A stretch of DNA of 64,000 nucleotides from a virus, in IMG/VR virus record IMGVR_UViG_3300035681_000002, positions 1 through 64,000 of that record. The stretch is one strand, 5' to 3'. Below are positions 48,036 to 57,694 of the stretch, piece after piece. The notes beneath the pieces are model-generated. The model was not told the origin of the DNA and made no database searches. It was given only the letters and a program-made list of their open reading frames with translations. Position 1 is the stretch's first letter; the number at the start of each line of letters is the position of its first letter. The position numbers and the translations under genes were made by a program.

Positions 48036-48786
48036 ATTTAGTCGCTCTCCTATCCCCGGTGCAAATTCTCGAGCTTCATCGGGTAACGAGGCTACAGGGT
48101 TAACGACAGAAGTACAATTGTTTAAAGACACTTATATACAAGAGAGACAAGTTTTAGACCGGTTTCGCCAAGGTGAATTTGCGGTTTCTTATCAGCCTGC
48201 TTCAAGCTTAGATGGTAAGTCTAAGTTTGACACACCAGAAGAAAGAAAAACCACAAATCAATGGCAAGCTATGTACAAAAAGATTGAGCAAATGAATCAG
48301 TTAAACCCTATTCATTATGTTCGTGTTCTTTTTTACATATTGCGTGGTAGTGCATTGACTGTGCCTGCTTTAGGCCAGTTGGCAGCACCTAACACTATAG
48401 AACTAGTTATTGATTTTTTAAAAAAAGCAGAAAATGATTTACGCTGTCAGTTCATTGCGGAAAGCCAAAGGATCAAAACTGCAATTGTTATCTTTAAAAA
48501 AGGAAATGGGTATCCACTTAGTTTATCCGTATATTACGCATTGATTGACCCTAGATTAGAATTGTCTCCTTTATTTAAATACTGCATTGCAACTTCTACT
48601 TGCGAAAGTCTGCCAAAAACAGATCCACATATTGAAAAATTAAATAAAGTAGCAAAGCAGTTTGAATTTTTAGCGGCAATGGATTACACTCTCTTTCCCC
48701 AACTGTATACAGCGGTGTTGGGGAAATTAGTTCCGTTGGATTTTCGTGTAGCGGCAGCTGAGATAGTTTCAGCTGCAAGGTGTTAA
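48019..48786 (+). CDS. Unknown replication-block protein (255 aa)
   Basis: Start at 48019 with AAAGGAA upstream, inside the helicase gene end. A 255-residue helical product; no recognised domain. Its position between the UvsW-like and DnaB-like helicases would suit a helicase loader or accessory factor (inference from location only). Confidence 0.55.
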   Translation: MENEYKFSRSPIPGANSRASSGNEATGLTTEVQLFKDTYIQERQVLDRFRQGEFAVSYQPASSLDGKSKFDTPEERKTTNQWQAMYKKIEQMNQLNPIHYVRVLFYILRGSALTVPALGQLAAPNTIELVIDFLKKAENDLRCQFIAESQRIKTAIVIFKKGNGYPLSLSVYYALIDPRLELSPLFKYCIATSTCESLPKTDPHIEKLNKVAKQFEFLAAMDYTLFPQLYTAVLGKLVPLDFRVAAAEIVSAARC

Positions 48787-48816
48787 CGATGTACTTCTGT
48801 GCGAGAAAGGATGCAC

Positions 48817-50493
48817 ATGCCAAGCGACCGAAAACAAGGTCGGCTGTCAGCTGCTCACTTGCGATTATTTGTTACAATTCTAATGCAGAATGAAACAATA
48901 TTTTCTCATTTTAAAAGTAAACTGACTGTCGCTCATTTTGCCGATGAAAGCTATCAATTGCTTTATCGGGTTTTATTAGACTTTCATAAAGAAAACAATT
49001 GTCTACCCAGTTTTACCGAAATATGGGCAGACTTAGAATCTATGCTTGAGCAAGATTCTGAAATCATTTCAGAGGCTAGCCGTTTAGATCTTGAGGATTT
49101 TCTGTCTTATGCGGCCGATCCGGACACATTAGATGGGGAAGATGTGCACACTAAGTGGCTAGAGAAATTTGCACTTAGAGCGGGCAAACGTTTTTTAATG
49201 TTTGCACAGTCTGACAATTTAAAACTAGCTCTTCACAAAAACGGAGAAATAGAAGACCTACCTTTTGTTTTGCAAAAGACGCTGCTTGAATTAGAAATGC
49301 TCAAGACAATGGGCATTAAAGATAAGGCGGCTCTTACTTTTGAAACTGGCTGGGACAAACGTGACCCTAGGATTATTCGCACAACAGGGCTTGGTTTCTT
49401 AGACAAGTATCTTGGGGGTGGTAGTGCGGAAGGCGAAGTTTATGGCATCATGGCACCTTATGGTACTTGTAAAACTACCTTAGCAGTCATGCTGTGGTGC
49501 GAAGCTGCAAAGCAATCCTATGAAGAGAAGTTAGAGAATAGCGAAGGTAGGCATGGGATTTCTGTGCTGGTTACTTACGAAGCAGCTAAGGCACCCGAGA
49601 TTCTGCATCGTGCGTTAATGTATGCAGCAAGGGTGAATCGGGCCAGCTTAGATAAGATGGGCATGGAAGGGCTAGATTCTTTGTTAAACGATCCAGAAAC
49701 CCCATTAGATTACGAACGTAAGATATTTGCACAAGAAATCAAAGATGGGGTATTTGAACCAGAACGAGTTCGTGTGGAGAATGCCATAACTTGGTTGAAC
49801 GGCCACACGCTGTGTTTAGATTTTTCAGGTAGCGACAAAGATTATCCAACTGCGGGTAGTAATGGGATCGATGAGATTGTGCAGCGGATTAAGTTAGAGT
49901 TGCGTACTCGTGGCCCTTCTTGCTATGTGCGTAATGTGATCATCGATTATCTTGGGTTGATGGTGGATAGAGATACCACTCTAAAACAGCAAGAGAGCGG
50001 ACGGCAAGAAGATCACAAAACATATCAAAATGCAGTAGCACGGATTGTTAGAGAGATCAGTAAACCATTTAGCTGCCATACTGTTGTATTACATCAGCTT
50101 AGCGGTGCAGCTAACTCAATGTTAAGTCCTACAAAAACTTTGCATCATACTGATGCAAAAGGCAGTAAAAGCTTTGGTGAGAATTTAGATTTTTCTTTTG
50201 TAATAGGTAATTTAAATTCAGACTCGATGGGCCAAATTGCCTGTACGAAGCATCGTCGTTTCCGGCGAGTGCCTCCAAGCATTATCCGTGTAGATGGCGA
50301 GTACAACTCAGTGGTAGGGCTTAACAACTATCACATAGATAGCCGTGGGCAAATTGTGGAGAAGTCCACAATGAAATCTGTGGGTGTAAATGTAAATGAT
50401 TCTTCTTTTGATCATTTTGCTGATAACGAAGATCACGCAAGTGCTACTCCTGCTCCGTCCGATACTTCAAACATAATTGTAGATGAAAGTTAA
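48817..50493 (+). CDS. DnaB-like replicative helicase
   Basis: About 558 residues. The N-terminal 140 residues are helical, like DnaB-N. A RecA-fold C-terminal domain has P-loop MAPYGTCKTTLAVM (about 213-226; Cys precedes the Lys) and Walker B NVIIDYLGLMV (about 373), then a motif with VVLHQLSGAA and KGSKSFGENLDFSFVI. It unwinds DNA ahead of the fork with the primase that follows. Start taken at 48817 (GAAAGG upstream); GTG 48799 and ATG 48811 are alternatives. Confidence 0.82.
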   Translation: MPSDRKQGRLSAAHLRLFVTILMQNETIFSHFKSKLTVAHFADESYQLLYRVLLDFHKENNCLPSFTEIWADLESMLEQDSEIISEASRLDLEDFLSYAADPDTLDGEDVHTKWLEKFALRAGKRFLMFAQSDNLKLALHKNGEIEDLPFVLQKTLLELEMLKTMGIKDKAALTFETGWDKRDPRIIRTTGLGFLDKYLGGGSAEGEVYGIMAPYGTCKTTLAVMLWCEAAKQSYEEKLENSEGRHGISVLVTYEAAKAPEILHRALMYAARVNRASLDKMGMEGLDSLLNDPETPLDYERKIFAQEIKDGVFEPERVRVENAITWLNGHTLCLDFSGSDKDYPTAGSNGIDEIVQRIKLELRTRGPSCYVRNVIIDYLGLMVDRDTTLKQQESGRQEDHKTYQNAVARIVREISKPFSCHTVVLHQLSGAANSMLSPTKTLHHTDAKGSKSFGENLDFSFVIGNLNSDSMGQIACTKHRRFRRVPPSIIRVDGEYNSVVGLNNYHIDSRGQIVEKSTMKSVGVNVNDSSFDHFADNEDHASATPAPSDTSNIIVDES

Positions 50494-50510
50494 ACACTAA
50501 CGAGGAGCCA

Positions 50511-51593
50511 ATGAACAATGACGAGAAAAATGCTTTAAATCGAGCTTTATTTCGTAGGTGCAAAGCCGTGTTTGGTAATGTGCGTATCTCGCAAGTGGGA
50601 GAGAAGCAAATACGAAAGACAAGCATTGATTTAATTACAGGTAAACCAAAAGAAGTGATTATACATGCTGGCGAGTATTACGCAGTGTGTTGTCCCTTCT
50701 GCAACGATACAAGGTTTCGTTGTTATATTAACCATTGCTACGGATCTGAAAATCAATGGGGGAAACCTCAGCTTCATCTTGCTACTTGTTTTAATGGAGG
50801 TTGTCCGCTGTCGCTTAAAACTGCTCATATTTATGAGGAGTTAGAGCAGATGCTGGTGGGCCGTCATTTAGTAGATCTTCGCAAAGCTCAGCTGCGTGAA
50901 GGACGAACAGTTGATGTTTCAAAAATAAGGACAAGCTGGCCCGGTGAAGTCACTAGGATTGATAAGCTTCCAAGCACACATGAAGCCAATGTGTACCTAG
51001 CCGGACGAGGATTTGACCCAGATAAGATTGGTCGGTTTTACAATGTGCATTGGTGTCACACTAGTGACCGGTACATATGTAGGAATCGTTTAATCATTCC
51101 TATCTACCATGACAAGCAGATGGTGGGGTGGCAAGCTAGAGCTGCTTTCGAGACGGATTGGAAGAAATCTAGCTTGCCTAAGTATTACACAGCACCTGGA
51201 ACACCTAGACGAAATATTCTTTACAACCTTGGGAATGCTTCCCAGTATGAAGTAGGTATTATTGTCGAGGGGGTAACAGATGTGTGGCGAGTGGGACCTC
51301 AAGCTGTATGCACCTTAGGTGCAACTTTAACAAATGAACAACAAACTCTCTTTAGACAGCATTTCAAAGATTACTCTGGAGTGTTGCTGTTTGATCCAGA
51401 TGTTAAAGACAAGCTTGCGTTAAAGGTTAACGAAATCGAAGCTGATTTAAATGAGCGGTTAAAATCCGGATTTTGCAGCGTGCAACTTCCAGAGGGAACC
51501 GACCCTGGTTCCTTAGCCCGCACAATGCTTCGTGAATATATTACGAAGCAAGCTGGTGATAAAGGTGTAATTATTTCTTGGAAAAAGAGGTAG
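50511..51593 (+). CDS. DnaG-type DNA primase
   Basis: A 360-residue protein. Zinc-binding region VCCPFCNDTRFRCYINHCYG with CFNGGCPL (about 60-100). A Toprim domain has IIVEGVTDVWRVGP (catalytic Glu about 252) and LLFDPDVKDK (DxD-like). It makes RNA primers for phage replication, with the helicase gene upstream and the polymerase downstream (2 nt gap). GAGGAG lies upstream. Confidence 0.87.
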   Translation: MNNDEKNALNRALFRRCKAVFGNVRISQVGEKQIRKTSIDLITGKPKEVIIHAGEYYAVCCPFCNDTRFRCYINHCYGSENQWGKPQLHLATCFNGGCPLSLKTAHIYEELEQMLVGRHLVDLRKAQLREGRTVDVSKIRTSWPGEVTRIDKLPSTHEANVYLAGRGFDPDKIGRFYNVHWCHTSDRYICRNRLIIPIYHDKQMVGWQARAAFETDWKKSSLPKYYTAPGTPRRNILYNLGNASQYEVGIIVEGVTDVWRVGPQAVCTLGATLTNEQQTLFRQHFKDYSGVLLFDPDVKDKLALKVNEIEADLNERLKSGFCSVQLPEGTDPGSLARTMLREYITKQAGDKGVIISWKKR

Positions 51594-51595
51594 AA

Positions 51596-54500
51596 ATGGC
51601 ACGAAAGATAAAGATAGCGGGAGGAGGTGGAATTACTCCAGCGGTTAAAACTTCTTCTGCAGCAGTTGAGATGGTGTATAAAAAACGATTGCATGAAGTG
51701 CAATTAGGCGGAGCTGTATTCCCTTTAGCAGCTCCCGGCTTGCCTCCTTTACCTTCTAACTCTGCGTTTCTTAGACATGTATTAGGTCTAGGGGACATCG
51801 AATCCAAGCTGGTTGAAGAAACGATAACAAATGCTGATGGTGAAAAAACTAAAGCAAAGAGGTTGGAATACAGTAATGAATTAATGGGTTTAATCCGTGA
51901 ATCATTACGAGTTTCTCCTTTTACTTTAGATGTAGAAGTTGGACCTCATCAGTATAAAGAAGCAGAATTTGTACTAGGCCATTTGTTAGGATCAATTGAT
52001 CCTAGCGGGCCGGTGCCCGCAGATGTAATGATCATCAGTCGTAATCCTTGGGGTGAAGAGGTCAAAAGAAGGAGGTGCATGGCGGGTGCAGATGGTTCCT
52101 TATTGATTGAAACATTCCGTAAGTTAAAAGCTTTTAATTTAACTAAATTTTATGTAACGAATTTAGTTAAATTTTGTCCTCCAGATTACAAAACTACATT
52201 GAAAGCAGTCTGGATTAAAGACTGTATGCATCTGCTCTATCAAGAGATAAAGATTGTGCAGCCCAAGTACATTCTTTGTCTAGGTGCCGATGTTAGTAAA
52301 GCTTTGCTTGGAGGTACGGCGGGTGTAGGCGAGATGGAAGGTAGAGTAGAAAAACTACGCTACAATGTTGCCTTTACTGCTAGAGACCAAGAGCAGCATT
52401 GGAAAGAAGCACAGGTCATGACTGTAGTTCACCCTAGACAAGTGCTTCGAGATCAATCTGCGGGTAGGCAGTTAGAAAACGGAATATCTCGTTTCATCGC
52501 TTTAACTAAGGGAGTAACGATTGGAGCTTCAGAAGTAATAGATCATAGAGTGGTGGACAACCATTGGGATTTATTACAACAACTCATCAGCATTGAGAAG
52601 GACGAGGACAAGAGAGACAGCTTGATTGCAGTAGATGCAGAGTGGCATGGAAAGCATCCTATTAATAAAAATGCTTACATGCGAACTATGCAGATTTCTT
52701 GGTACGAGAAGAAAGCACTTGGTATCAAGTTTCACGAGGCTGGGGGTGAGATGACTCCCGGTTTTGCTACTAGCAGAGCAAGGCAGTTACCCGACAAAAC
52801 TCTTAAACTTCTAAACATGTTCTTTCTTGGTGGTGTCTTTAAATACAAAGATGCCGAAGAGATCAAAGAAATTAAGTTTAGGCGTAAACGAGTTGTTGGT
52901 CATTTCTTCAATGCAGACTTAGAGTGGTTGTTAGATTATGGAATCAACATCCAAGCTTGTTTCTCTTGCCAATTGTTTGACTACGAGATGAAGGCAGAAA
53001 ATGCGGATAAGAAGTTGTTTAAACTTTATCAGAAAGAAGGGTTTACAGAAGAAGAAATAGTACCTGCGTGGTATCGCACTAAGTTTGAGGGCGGTGCAGA
53101 TACAGGTTTGATGACACATGCTATTGAGGAGACAGCTAGCTATAAGCTGGAAACTCTGGCAATGCGTTATACTTCTGCACCGAGATATGATAAAGAGTTG
53201 CAGCATTGGAAGATATCTTACTGCAAATCAAAAGGTATAATGAATGCGGATCTAGACGGATATGGTGAATGTCCCGATGAAATTTTGCTGCCTTATGGTA
53301 TGTACGATGCTGATGTTACTTTGCGTTTGTTTTACAAACTAGCTGTGTTACTTGACGAGGATTACGAAGGTAATAACTGTCGAGAAGCATTCTGGGAATC
53401 TCAAATAGCAACTCCTGCAGTGTTGGAGATACATCGCACCGGAATTACTGTGGACAAAGATCGTATTGATTTTTTAACCAAGCGATTTATGAACGCAAAG
53501 AATACACTTGAAGTAAAGATACGCACAGAAATCAAGTGGCCTGAGTTTAACATTAGGTCTACACAGCATGTGCGAGAATTACTTTATGGTCATCTTCTTA
53601 ATGGTAAGAAAGATAAGAAGACTGGAGATGTAATAAGATTGCGACCAGAGGGTGCAGTTAGCTTAAACTTAGATCCATTGTTTGACACAAGTAAACCACC
53701 CAAGCCATGGAGTGAAGTTAAAAAGTCAGGTAGGATGGCGGAGCATGCTCCGTCTACTAACAAACTGATTTTATCTCTGTTAGCTCAATCAACTACTAAC
53801 GAGGGTAAAGCAAAGCTAATAAATCAGCTGCGTGATTACCGCTTTTTAGATCAAGTGCTTAAGACTGTGTTACATCCTCCAGCGTGTGATGATGCAACAG
53901 AAGAGTCCATGTACGATGATGACGGCAACCTAGAGTATGATGATGGTCTTGCTTCTTTATGCTGTGACGATGGCAAAGTTCGTACTCATGTCTATCAAAC
54001 CAAGGAAACTGGAAGGTGGTCTAGTGCTCGCCCTAACTTACAAAATATTAGTAAGCAGAGAGATCCCGACTACAAACGATTACTTGGGGCTGAAGATTAC
54101 AAATACACTTTGCGTAGTGTTTTAAAGGCTTCACCTGGTCATGTGATGGTAGAGGCAGATTATGTAGGTGCAGAGCTATTTGGTATGGCGGTTATGTCTG
54201 GTGACGAAAATATGATTAAACATGCGTTGCGAAATCAACTGCCTGAAACTCATCCAGATTACTATGACATACACAGTCAAGTAGCTTGTTTTGCATTTAA
54301 ACTAACTTGTCCTCCGACAAAAAGCGGGTTAGCCGCTATCGGCAAGAAGCATATTAGGATCGTGGCCAAATCTGTAATCTTCGGTATTGCCTATGGTCGA
54401 GGTCCTAAAGCAATTGCTATCGCAGCAAAAGAACAAGGTATCGAAATTGAAGTAGATGAAGCACAAGCAGTCATCGATGCAATTTTTCTAATGTATCCAA

Positions 54501-55069
54501 GGTTAAGTCCGTTTTTCAACGAATGCAAACAGCGTGCAACTGGAGACTACATAGACCCACTGACCGGCACTACAGTGGCTGGTCGTTACTTATGCAATTG
54601 CTATGGTAGGTTTCGTAGATTTCCAGATGCCAACTTTGACCGAGGGTTGGCGGGTGAGTTTGAAAGACAAGCCATGAACTACCCGATTCAATCCATGATT
54701 GCATCAGCGGTCAGCCGTGCTTTAGCTTATATCCACGATTACAAGGAAAAGCAGTTGAAGCAAGGACGAGACCTATTCAAAGTCTTGTTGCAAATTCACG
54801 ATGCCGTGTTGCTTGAAGTTCCTTACGAACATGTTAAGCATGTGTGTGAATATGTTTTGCCGACTTTTATGCGTGATGCAGTTCCAATCTACCCTTCTAG
54901 TTTAGATGGGCTACCTACTGGAGCTGGTCCCTATTATCTGGGCATTGAAATGGAAGTGGTAAAGCATTGGGGTGAACTTTTAACAGCAGCAGAGGCTCGA
55001 GAACTTGGATTGCCGGTTGGAGTTGGTGGAGTTGAAAGTTGTGTTGTCAATTACAGTAAACCTGATTAA
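51596..55069 (+). CDS. Uracil-DNA-glycosylase / Family A DNA polymerase fusion
   Basis: A 1157-residue protein with three modules. Residues about 135-300 resemble family-4-type uracil-DNA glycosylases: VMIISRNPWGEE, FYVTNLVKFCPP, YILCLGADVSKALLGG and VHPRQVLR. Residues about 340-590 are a DEDD exonuclease (AVDAEWHG, GHFFNADLEWLLD, YDADVTLRLF). Residues about 620-1145 are a Pol I polymerase: ETGRWSSARPNLQNI, motif A ADYVGAELFG, motif B RIVAKSVIFGIAYGRG, motif C IHDAVLLEVP (usually HDE). It is the replicative polymerase. Start at 51596 after AGAGGTAG. Confidence 0.88.
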   Translation: MARKIKIAGGGGITPAVKTSSAAVEMVYKKRLHEVQLGGAVFPLAAPGLPPLPSNSAFLRHVLGLGDIESKLVEETITNADGEKTKAKRLEYSNELMGLIRESLRVSPFTLDVEVGPHQYKEAEFVLGHLLGSIDPSGPVPADVMIISRNPWGEEVKRRRCMAGADGSLLIETFRKLKAFNLTKFYVTNLVKFCPPDYKTTLKAVWIKDCMHLLYQEIKIVQPKYILCLGADVSKALLGGTAGVGEMEGRVEKLRYNVAFTARDQEQHWKEAQVMTVVHPRQVLRDQSAGRQLENGISRFIALTKGVTIGASEVIDHRVVDNHWDLLQQLISIEKDEDKRDSLIAVDAEWHGKHPINKNAYMRTMQISWYEKKALGIKFHEAGGEMTPGFATSRARQLPDKTLKLLNMFFLGGVFKYKDAEEIKEIKFRRKRVVGHFFNADLEWLLDYGINIQACFSCQLFDYEMKAENADKKLFKLYQKEGFTEEEIVPAWYRTKFEGGADTGLMTHAIEETASYKLETLAMRYTSAPRYDKELQHWKISYCKSKGIMNADLDGYGECPDEILLPYGMYDADVTLRLFYKLAVLLDEDYEGNNCREAFWESQIATPAVLEIHRTGITVDKDRIDFLTKRFMNAKNTLEVKIRTEIKWPEFNIRSTQHVRELLYGHLLNGKKDKKTGDVIRLRPEGAVSLNLDPLFDTSKPPKPWSEVKKSGRMAEHAPSTNKLILSLLAQSTTNEGKAKLINQLRDYRFLDQVLKTVLHPPACDDATEESMYDDDGNLEYDDGLASLCCDDGKVRTHVYQTKETGRWSSARPNLQNISKQRDPDYKRLLGAEDYKYTLRSVLKASPGHVMVEADYVGAELFGMAVMSGDENMIKHALRNQLPETHPDYYDIHSQVACFAFKLTCPPTKSGLAAIGKKHIRIVAKSVIFGIAYGRGPKAIAIAAKEQGIEIEVDEAQAVIDAIFLMYPRLSPFFNECKQRATGDYIDPLTGTTVAGRYLCNCYGRFRRFPDANFDRGLAGEFERQAMNYPIQSMIASAVSRALAYIHDYKEKQLKQGRDLFKVLLQIHDAVLLEVPYEHVKHVCEYVLPTFMRDAVPIYPSSLDGLPTGAGPYYLGIEMEVVKHWGELLTAAEARELGLPVGVGGVESCVVNYSKPD

Positions 55070-55085
55070 ATAAAAGAGTATTGTA

Positions 55086-55769
55086 ATGTTTGTCGTAATC
55101 GAAGGCATTGATGGATCGGGCAAGGGTTCTGTAACCAAGGCATTGCAGTCAAGCTTGCAGGAAGTAGGCTTGACTGTTGAAACGATTAGTTTTCCTAGGT
55201 ACACAGATACTCTTTATGGAAAGTTAGTAGGTCGGTATCTGAATGGTGATTTTGGAAAAAACACACATCCTTACCTACACAGCACTTTATTTTCCATTGA
55301 CCGCTACGAATCTAAATCATACCTAGAATCGTTAATTAAAAACAACGATGTGGTTATTGCAGATCGTTACATACCTTCAGCATTGTGTTATTCCGCAATG
55401 AAAACGGAGGAAGGAGAACGAGATGAACTAATCAAGCATTTTGTTAAATTGGAATATGGCTTATGGCAGATGCCAGTTCCAGATGTAATGTTTTTTTTGG
55501 ATGTTCCCACATCTTTTGCAATTAAAAACATTGCACAAAAAAATGTCCGTGGTTACACTGCTAAACCGAAAGATCTTCACGAAGAAGATGAAGTGTATCT
55601 AGAGAAAGTTAGATCTTTCTACACATCGGATTTAATGGATTATCATCCGAAGACTAGGTTTGAGATAGTTGACTGTATGGGTGGTTCTCAACTTTTGTCA
55701 ATTGCGGTAATTGGCAATGAGATACACACCCGTGTTGTTTCCCTTTTGAAAGGTTTTACAAATGCGTAA
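55086..55769 (+). CDS. tmk: Thymidylate kinase
   Basis: A 227-residue protein. P-loop EGIDGSGKGS (6-15), a dTMP-binding FPRYTDTLYG, the DRY motif (VVIADRYIPSALCYS) and a lid region with AKPKDLHEEDE. It phosphorylates dTMP to dTDP for phage DNA synthesis. It follows the polymerase after 16 nt and overlaps the next gene by 8 nt. Confidence 0.92.
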   Translation: MFVVIEGIDGSGKGSVTKALQSSLQEVGLTVETISFPRYTDTLYGKLVGRYLNGDFGKNTHPYLHSTLFSIDRYESKSYLESLIKNNDVVIADRYIPSALCYSAMKTEEGERDELIKHFVKLEYGLWQMPVPDVMFFLDVPTSFAIKNIAQKNVRGYTAKPKDLHEEDEVYLEKVRSFYTSDLMDYHPKTRFEIVDCMGGSQLLSIAVIGNEIHTRVVSLLKGFTNA

Positions 55770-57612
55770 GCAAAGATCGTTAGTTCCCCGCACCTTAGCT
55801 TCCTTAAATAGGCAGATGGATCCTGCCAAGGAAGACACAACTCGTAGGGGAGTTCCTATGGGTAATGTGTGCATCAATCCAAGTCTTACCAGTGTGAGAC
55901 TTGAGAATTTGCGCTGCTACACCGGTGGCAAAACAGTGTTGCGTGTGTGGCCTATGTTGGATCCAGAAGATCCAAGTAACAAGCTGTTGAATGGTAGGCT
56001 ATCTGCCATTGATATGGCGGGACTTGGTGGTATGTCTATATCAGAACCTGCTTACACTATCCAGTATGCTGGTATTAAAAGAGACACTCCACACTTCGGT
56101 GGTAATGGAGAGTTTCAACAATGCAGTTACATCATTGCGAGAAATAAGAGTTCTGTTTACGAAGGTGTAACTTTCTGGAACGAGCCATATGTAAAGCTTT
56201 ACATGACAGTAAAGAAGGCATTTGAAGGTAAAGACTTTGGCTATGGTGGTGTTTACGATCCTCGTTGGAATGGCTTAATGAGTGCTAAAATGCCAGCACT
56301 TGGGGCTTTCACTCAGAAGTACTTTGTAATTGCTTCTGTGTACGAGAATGGTGATTCGCTTGACCTTTTACGAGAACACATCTCGTACAAGCAACAAGGC
56401 AAGGAAGTGTCAAAAGATATCCCAAGAAATGGGATACCATTAGGCGAAGGCGAGAATGATCCACTGGTTGTGCTCCCCTTGTCTGTGTCTGCCGGTAGAA
56501 ACCTACTGAAGCTTTGCTGTATTGAAAAACAAGACTGGACAGGGGATGAACTAGCAAATCCTTCCCTTCCATTTAAGTATGGTGATCCTACTGGCATCTT
56601 TGATGCTAAAACAGGAACTGTTAAAGGTGGGTTATTCTTTACGATTTATAACCCTACTCAAACAGTAATAGAAAAGCACAGTACATTTGCAGGTGGTGCA
56701 ACCAGCAAGATGGCTGTGGAATACGAAGCAGCAGTGTCCACGAAGTATTCAGGTCCTACTGGAGTTTTGACTCCAGACTTGAACAGTGAGCAAGTGGATC
56801 ACATTCTTAGTAAGAATGTGTTCTTGTGGAAAGAAAATGCAGGTGACCCTGCTGATTCTTATCTGCTGCATGAGCCAACGATTGAAGAAAGGTGCGTGTT
56901 GATTGCGAAAGCATTTCGACAAATACCCCGACTCCTTGAGTTTGGTTGGATGAGCCACCCAGAGTATTTAAATTACGATGCGGTAGCTGCCATCCTAAAC
57001 AACCGTGTAGTGACCTCGGGGGTTGCTGCTGCGGTCGAGGAGGATAGTGAGGAGGAATTGCCGGTTTATCCAAAGGTTAATCCTGTGGCTAAACCAAAGG
57101 TGGTTGCAGCCAAGGCGGGCGTTACCAACAGCCCTAACCTTGCTAAACCATCCAGTGGCAAAAAGTCCGCAGTAGAACTCGTAGATGAGTTTGATGAAGA
57201 ACTCGACGAGGATAAGTTGGATGACGAGGAGTCTGATGATGAGTTTGACAACGGATCTAACGGGAATGCGAAAGTCAGCAAAAGTAAGTCCAAAGAAGAA
57301 GACTTCGGTGACGAAGAATTCGACGAAGACGAGCTTGAAGAAGACGACGACAGCGAAGAAGCTGACCCCGAAGAAGACGGCGAAGACGAAGACAGCGAAG
57401 ACGATGACGACTTCGTTGACGAAGACGAAGAAAACAGCAAGTCCAAAGACTTCGATGAAGACGAAGAAGCCAGCGAAACGCTAAATGACCAGCTGAACAA
57501 CAGCTTGGCCAAAGCGAAAGGACTGGCTCGAAGCCGTAAACGAGTTGCGCCTATTCCAGCAAAAGAAGAAGCACCCGCTCCTTCTCCTGTTAAGAAAAAG
57601 CGTCCACGTTAA
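55762..57612 (+). CDS. Candidate ssDNA-binding protein with acidic tail
   Basis: A 616-residue protein. Residues 30-400 form a beta-rich folded region without a recognised family (CINPSLTSVRLENLRCYTGG opening). Residues about 470-570 are a highly acidic Asp/Glu run (DEEFDEDELEEDDDSEEADP), ending in a short basic tail (VKKKRPR). Acidic C-termini are typical of phage SSBs, which use them to contact polymerase, primase and recombinase; the neighbours here are exactly those. The SSB role is inferred, not shown by motif. Confidence 0.55.
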   Translation: MRKQRSLVPRTLASLNRQMDPAKEDTTRRGVPMGNVCINPSLTSVRLENLRCYTGGKTVLRVWPMLDPEDPSNKLLNGRLSAIDMAGLGGMSISEPAYTIQYAGIKRDTPHFGGNGEFQQCSYIIARNKSSVYEGVTFWNEPYVKLYMTVKKAFEGKDFGYGGVYDPRWNGLMSAKMPALGAFTQKYFVIASVYENGDSLDLLREHISYKQQGKEVSKDIPRNGIPLGEGENDPLVVLPLSVSAGRNLLKLCCIEKQDWTGDELANPSLPFKYGDPTGIFDAKTGTVKGGLFFTIYNPTQTVIEKHSTFAGGATSKMAVEYEAAVSTKYSGPTGVLTPDLNSEQVDHILSKNVFLWKENAGDPADSYLLHEPTIEERCVLIAKAFRQIPRLLEFGWMSHPEYLNYDAVAAILNNRVVTSGVAAAVEEDSEEELPVYPKVNPVAKPKVVAAKAGVTNSPNLAKPSSGKKSAVELVDEFDEELDEDKLDDEESDDEFDNGSNGNAKVSKSKSKEEDFGDEEFDEDELEEDDDSEEADPEEDGEDEDSEDDDDFVDEDEENSKSKDFDEDEEASETLNDQLNNSLAKAKGLARSRKRVAPIPAKEEAPAPSPVKKKRPR

Positions 57613-57632
57613 TTGGCACTACTGTTAATTTC

Positions 57633-57668
57633 AATAAGAGTGGGGTTATCAGCCTCACTCTTATTTTC
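57633..57668 (+). terminator. Rho-independent terminator
   Basis: AATAAGAGTG / CACTCTTATT stem with an inner GG/CC pair, followed by TTATTTTCT. It lies between the candidate SSB gene and the recombinase gene. Confidence 0.7.
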
Positions 57669-57694
57669 TATGTAATTTAATCTGAGGAGTGGTT

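Noticed and set aside
57066-57512. Reverse-strand Ser-rich frame
   Set aside because: It is the complement of the Asp/Glu codon run in the candidate SSB gene and has no ribosome site.
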